Shown: positions 6,879 through 9,929 of the stretch, one piece after another | Position numbering within the stretch: the first letter of the stretch is position 1 | Layout: each line of letters opens with the position of its first letter | Assembly (NCBI GenBank): GCA_910585395.1 | Contig: CAJUCK010000029.1 | Span: 1-9,929, forward strand | DNA length: 9,929 bases | Direction of reading: 5' to 3' | Source: an uncultured Lachnospiraceae bacterium | GTDB taxonomy: Bacteria > Bacillota > Clostridia > Lachnospirales > Lachnospiraceae | The notes under the pieces: generated by a model | The model's input: the letters and a program-made list of their open reading frames with translations, nothing else | Database searches by the model: none | Told to the model about the DNA's origin: nothing | Translations under genes and position numbers: made by a program

Positions 6879-7091
6879 TTAGGACTCATTCATAGAACGA
6901 ATTCTTCCAAATACACTACACAAATACAGACCGCCAATTCCTACAATTCCATACACAATCCTGGAGATCCAGCTCATATCACCGAATAAGAAGGACACCA
7001 GATCAAAGCGAAATAATCCAATTAAGCCCCAATTAATGGCTCCGATAATTACAAGTGCCAATAACGTATAATCCAAACCTTTGGTATTCAT
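6879..7091 (-). CDS. DUF378 family small membrane protein
   Basis: A 70-residue protein made almost entirely of two hydrophobic helices, about residues 7-27 and 41-61, joined by a short loop (RFDLVSFLFGDMSWISR). The motif GAINWGLIG in the first helix is the hallmark of the DUF378 family (YuzA-like), a widespread small integral membrane protein of unknown role. It starts with ATG at 7091-7089 on the - strand, with AGGAGG (7106-7101) 9 bases upstream. It is a single gene facing the P-loop gene and divergent from the HlyD-like operon, so it is not co-transcribed with either. No convincing promoter was found upstream. The family call is confident; no function can be given. Confidence 0.93.
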   Translation of the reverse strand: MNTKGLDYTLLALVIIGAINWGLIGLFRFDLVSFLFGDMSWISRIVYGIVGIGGLYLCSVFGRIRSMNES

Positions 7092-7165
7092 TATGCATTA
7101 CCTCCTTTTACATGGATATAGTATTGCCCATTTTTAAAAAATCATGTAAGAAATTCATGGCAGTC

Positions 7166-7194
7166 TTGAGTTTATTTTTTGAAAATGGTAGAAT
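7166..7194 (+). promoter_or_regulatory. Sigma-A type promoter with extended -10 for the HlyD-like/yggS/sepF operon
   Basis: A -35 box TTGAGT (7166-7171), a 17-base spacer and a -10 box TAGAAT (7189-7194) preceded by TGG, an extended -10 element. Transcription would start near 7201, about 50 bases before the first gene. The intergenic region 7092-7252 otherwise holds only AT-rich sequence. Confidence 0.7.
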
Positions 7195-7252
7195 GATTAG
7201 GCAGCTCATAAAACCATTTTTCAATATTTTATAGAAACAGGATTTAATTTTT

Positions 7253-8635
7253 ATGGCGAAACAAAATAAAAAAATTGTTAAATTTCACAGAATGTCTCAG
7301 CTTAATATAGGAGTTATCATTTTCCTGATTATTTTTATTTATCTTTTGTATAATATTTTTCAATATTTTACTACGGAACAGATAGCTGTCTATGAGGTTT
7401 CACAGGGAACCATCACTCAGAACAATATTTATACCGGAACTATTCTTAGACAGGAAAAAATATATACCGCAGAGAAGTCAGGCTATATTAACTATTATAA
7501 TAAAGATGCTTCCAAAGTTGGTGTCAGCAGTTATATATATTCCATTGACGAAACTGGGACTTTTTATAAAGATATTCGTTCTAAAAACGACGGGCAGTTA
7601 TTTTCTGATAAAAGTTCTTACAAAGAACTGGAAAAAACGGCTGCAAGTTATGTCAATGACTATTCTGACCATACCTTCTATCAAGTATATACCTTTCAAT
7701 ATGATATGGAAGCAAAATTGATGGAGGCGGTCAACGAAATGGCATTATCCAGCCTGGAAAATTCAGGCAGTAATTACAGCAGTCTCCATATCTTCCGTGC
7801 ACCAGAACCAGGCGTGGTAGTTTATAATACAGACGGCTTGGAAAATATCACGCTGGATAATTTCACGGCAGATATATTTGATGAATCTGCCCATAGCAAA
7901 AACAACCTTATTGCAAGAGAACAGGTAACGGCAGGAGACCCAGCTTACAAGTTGATTACCAGTGAAATCTGGAATCTTGTAATCCCCATAGAAGAAACGC
8001 TTGCGAAAGAATTATCAGAAGAAACCAATCTAAAAGTTAAGTTTAAAAAAGACAATTCTACAGCATGGGGCGCATCCAGTATTATAAACCGAGATGGTAA
8101 ATCTTATCTCGTACTGAATTTTCAGAATTCTGGGCTTCGCTATGCAGTAGACCGTTATCTGGAAGTGGAACTGCTTAAGTCCGATACCAGCGGGCTGAAG
8201 CTTCCAAACACAGCATTGACAGAGAAGAATTTCTTTCTCATTCCCAAAGATTATCTGACCAAAGGCGGCAATGACAATTCTAATGGTGTTATGCGCCGAT
8301 ATGAAAATGAGGAAGGAAAAACCATAACAGAATTCGCCTCTGTTGTAGTGGCAGAGGAAACGGAAGAAATGTATTATGTAGATGGAGATGAAATTTCTGC
8401 AGGAGATGTAATTTTAAAAATGAATTCTAATGAAACATTCATTCTCAGAGAGCAGAAATCTCTGCAGGGAGTATTCAATATTAACCGTGGGTATGCTGTA
8501 TTCCGCAAAGTTGAAATTTTATATCAAAATGAAGAGTATACCATCGTGAACACTGGGACAAACTTTGGGATTTCTCTATATGACCATATAGCACTGGACG
8601 CATCTGCAATTACAGAAAATCAGCTTATACAATAA
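7253..8635 (+). CDS. HlyD-like single-pass envelope protein in the division operon
   Basis: A 460-residue protein with a short basic cytoplasmic N-terminus, one membrane helix (about residues 19-38, GVIIFLIIFIYLLYNIF) and a large extracytoplasmic part. Just after the helix, a segment around residues 46-100 (GTITQNNIYTGTILRQE followed by SGYINYYN and VYSID-like strands) resembles the hammerhead/lipoyl-like start of membrane fusion proteins. A later beta-rich part includes LKLPNTALTEKNF and the C-terminal YGLS-like GISLYDHIALDA. Databases often call such proteins HlyD family efflux adaptors, but no ABC transporter or pump gene is adjacent. It heads an operon with yggS, sepF and ylmH, so a division or envelope role is a reasonable inference. 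The ribosome binding site is weak (CAGGA, 7238-7242). Confidence 0.8.
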   Translation: MAKQNKKIVKFHRMSQLNIGVIIFLIIFIYLLYNIFQYFTTEQIAVYEVSQGTITQNNIYTGTILRQEKIYTAEKSGYINYYNKDASKVGVSSYIYSIDETGTFYKDIRSKNDGQLFSDKSSYKELEKTAASYVNDYSDHTFYQVYTFQYDMEAKLMEAVNEMALSSLENSGSNYSSLHIFRAPEPGVVVYNTDGLENITLDNFTADIFDESAHSKNNLIAREQVTAGDPAYKLITSEIWNLVIPIEETLAKELSEETNLKVKFKKDNSTAWGASSIINRDGKSYLVLNFQNSGLRYAVDRYLEVELLKSDTSGLKLPNTALTEKNFFLIPKDYLTKGGNDNSNGVMRRYENEEGKTITEFASVVVAEETEEMYYVDGDEISAGDVILKMNSNETFILREQKSLQGVFNINRGYAVFRKVEILYQNEEYTIVNTGTNFGISLYDHIALDASAITENQLIQ

Positions 8636-8649
8636 AAGGAGGAACTTCC

Positions 8650-9345
8650 ATGTTGAAGGAAAATTTAAATCAGGTATGTGAAAATATTAAAAAGGCATGT
8701 GAAAGGACTGGAAGAAAAACAGAAGAAGTGACATTAATTGCAGTAAGTAAAACCAAACCCATATCCATGTTAGAGGAAGCATATATGGCTGGAAGCAGAG
8801 ATTTTGGTGAAAACAAGGTTCAAGAGATTATGGACAAGTACCTGCAGCTTCCCCCAGACACCCGCTGGCATATGATTGGCCATCTTCAGAGAAACAAGGT
8901 AAAGTATATCATTGATAAAGTTACGCTGATCCACTCTGTTGATTCTTTACGCCTGGCAGAAGAAATCAGCAGACAGGCAGAAAAAAAGCAGGTTCATGCC
9001 GATATTTTGGTGGAAGTAAATATTGCCAAGGAGGAAAGCAAGTTTGGAACTTCCAGAGAAGAATCCATACAGCTGGTGAAAAATATTTCCAAATTACCCA
9101 ATATTTCTGTAAAAGGCCTTATGACAATTGCACCATTTGTGACGAATCCAGAAGATAATCGTAAATATTTTCGCCAAATTCGAGAATTATCTGTTGACAT
9201 AGCAAAAGAAAACATTGATAATGTAACTATGTCTATTCTTTCCATGGGCATGACAGGTGACTATATGGTGGCAATTGAAGAAGGAGCCACTATGGTTCGG
9301 GTTGGAACAGGAATTTTTGGTGAAAGAAATACACAAGGAGATTAG
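8650..9345 (+). CDS. yggS: YggS/PLPBP family pyridoxal phosphate homeostasis protein
   Basis: A cytosolic PLP-binding protein shaped like the N-terminal barrel of alanine racemase but without known catalytic activity. The family balances free PLP and vitamer pools and indirectly amino-acid metabolism. At 231 residues it has the usual length. Visible motifs: IAVSKTKP, with the PLP Schiff-base Lys at residue 34; FGENKVQE; WHMIGHLQRNKVKY; KFGT near the middle; and LSMGMTGDY followed by RVGTGIFGER near the C-terminus, which holds the phosphate. AAGGAGG at 8636-8642 is 7 bases before the ATG and directly follows the stop of the HlyD-like gene. sepF starts one base after its stop. Adjacency to sepF is a long-standing feature of Firmicutes and cyanobacteria. 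Confidence 0.96.
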   Translation: MLKENLNQVCENIKKACERTGRKTEEVTLIAVSKTKPISMLEEAYMAGSRDFGENKVQEIMDKYLQLPPDTRWHMIGHLQRNKVKYIIDKVTLIHSVDSLRLAEEISRQAEKKQVHADILVEVNIAKEESKFGTSREESIQLVKNISKLPNISVKGLMTIAPFVTNPEDNRKYFRQIRELSVDIAKENIDNVTMSILSMGMTGDYMVAIEEGATMVRVGTGIFGERNTQGD

Positions 9346-9346
9346 T

Positions 9347-9871
9347 ATGGGAATGTTAGATAAATTTTTGGATGTCATGAGATTGAATTCAGATGATGAT
9401 GATTTCTATGATGATGACTACTACGACGAAGAAGACTATGAAGAAGAAAAGTCTAAGAAAAAAAGTCGTACCAGAGACAAGGATACAGAACAGGATGACA
9501 GTTATGAAGAAAAAAAGCTGCGTTCTGTTAAGAGCAGTTCAAAAGTAACTCCCATGCGCCCTTCCAAAAAAGGAACCGCTTCCGGCATGGAAGTTTGCGT
9601 GGTAAAGCCAACCAGTGTGGAGGACGCCCGTGAGATTACAGAGACATTACTTTTAAACAGAACCGTTGTACTGAATGTGGAAGGTCTGGATGTAGAGACA
9701 GCACAGCGAATTATCGACTTTACTTCTGGCTCTTGTTATGCGATTAATGGAAATCTTCAGAAAATTTCAAATTACATATTTATTATTACACCGCCTAATG
9801 TAGATATTTCAGGCGATTTTGCTGATATCATGGACGCCTTTGACTTGCCGCCTATTCAGACAAAATATTAA
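9347..9871 (+). CDS. sepF: Cell division protein SepF
   Basis: SepF binds the FtsZ tail, polymerises into arcs and tethers the Z ring to the membrane. The ATG at 9347 is chosen because AAGGAG (9335-9340) lies 6 bases upstream and the protein then begins MGMLDKFLDVMRLN, the amphipathic membrane-binding helix of SepF. The same frame is open further upstream (an ATG at 9257), but that reading would sit wholly inside yggS. The 174 residues comprise the helix, a very acidic and tyrosine-rich linker (about residues 16-36), a charged Lys/Ser linker to about residue 82, and the conserved SepF domain (VCVVKPTSVEDAREI, then DFTSGSCYAINGNLQKI, and FIITPPNVDISGDF). It is followed after 11 bases by the probable ylmH. 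Confidence 0.96.
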   Translation: MGMLDKFLDVMRLNSDDDDFYDDDYYDEEDYEEEKSKKKSRTRDKDTEQDDSYEEKKLRSVKSSSKVTPMRPSKKGTASGMEVCVVKPTSVEDAREITETLLLNRTVVLNVEGLDVETAQRIIDFTSGSCYAINGNLQKISNYIFIITPPNVDISGDFADIMDAFDLPPIQTKY

Positions 9872-9882
9872 GGTGAAGCGGT

Positions 9883-9929
9883 ATGACGAAGGAAGAGGCG
9901 TTACTGGCAAAGCGTTTTGCTGATCTGTC
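9883..9929 (+). CDS. ylmH: Probable YlmH (S4-domain RNA-binding protein), 3' end cut by window
   Basis: Only 15 full codons are in the window, reading MTKEEALLAKRFADL. An AAGGTGAAG stretch just after the sepF stop provides a weak ribosome binding site. The short sequence is compatible with the start of the YlmH family, an S4-domain RNA-binding protein usually found after sepF in Firmicutes division clusters. The call rests on position as much as on sequence. Confidence 0.55.
   Translation, partial: MTKEEALLAKRFADL

Noticed and set aside
7119..7128. Sigma-F-like -10 (GGCAATACTA on the - strand) upstream of the DUF378 gene
   Set aside because: It fits a sporulation -10 pattern as I recall it, but no acceptable -35 box lies at the right distance, so a forespore promoter is not supported.
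7216..7370. 16-base direct repeat ATTTTTCAATATTTTA at 7216-7231 and 7355-7370
   Set aside because: AT-rich, the second copy is explained by coding for the membrane helix region, and there is no third copy or mobile-element context.
7392..7721. Second + strand open frame inside the HlyD-like gene
   Set aside because: Out of frame with the full-length gene, no ribosome binding site, no recognisable features.
9257..9346. Upstream in-frame ATG that would extend SepF by 30 residues
   Set aside because: The extension lies entirely inside yggS, and the ATG at 9347 has a well-placed ribosome binding site and gives the canonical SepF N-terminus.

Overview
The window looks like chromosomal core DNA from a Gram-positive, low-to-moderate GC member of the Clostridia, most like Lachnospiraceae. 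The signs are strong AGGAGG ribosome binding sites, a PBP2-minCDE-rodA-mgsA gene order, and a sepF-ylmH cluster preceded by yggS and a HlyD-like membrane protein. No mobile element, tRNA, rRNA or CRISPR array is visible. The organism assignment is inferred from gene order and protein style, not from a database search.

Region 1 (1-6194, + strand) is a tight run of envelope and division genes: the 3' part of a class B penicillin-binding protein (PBP2), minC, minD, minE, rodA, an mgsA-like gene and a D-alanyl-D-alanine carboxypeptidase. Gaps are 0-28 bases, with one 17-base overlap, so it reads as one operon continuing from upstream. PBP2 (transpeptidase) and RodA (glycosyltransferase) form the core of the side-wall synthesis machine. 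MinCDE places the septum and the carboxypeptidase trims the glycan peptide stems. Two oddities stand out: PBP2 carries about 235 residues of extra sequence inside what is usually the start of the transpeptidase domain, and the MgsA homologue has lost the catalytic Asp and a phosphate-binding Ser.

Region 2 (6195-6830) is a single-gene unit. A near-consensus vegetative promoter starts 3 bases after the carboxypeptidase stop. It is followed by a leader of about 100 bases that can fold into a long imperfect hairpin, then a 139-residue P-loop protein of unknown function, then a strong hairpin terminator and a second AT-rich inverted repeat.

Region 3 (6879-7091, - strand) is one small two-helix membrane protein of the DUF378 family, convergent with the P-loop gene and divergent from the next operon.

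Region 4 (7166-9929, + strand) starts with a sigma-A type promoter with an extended -10. It drives a HlyD-like single-pass envelope protein, yggS (PLP homeostasis), sepF (FtsZ anchor) and the first codons of a probable ylmH. This is a second division-related operon, cut by the window end.

The longest stretch without a gene is about 160 bases (7092-7252), so there are no large empty regions.
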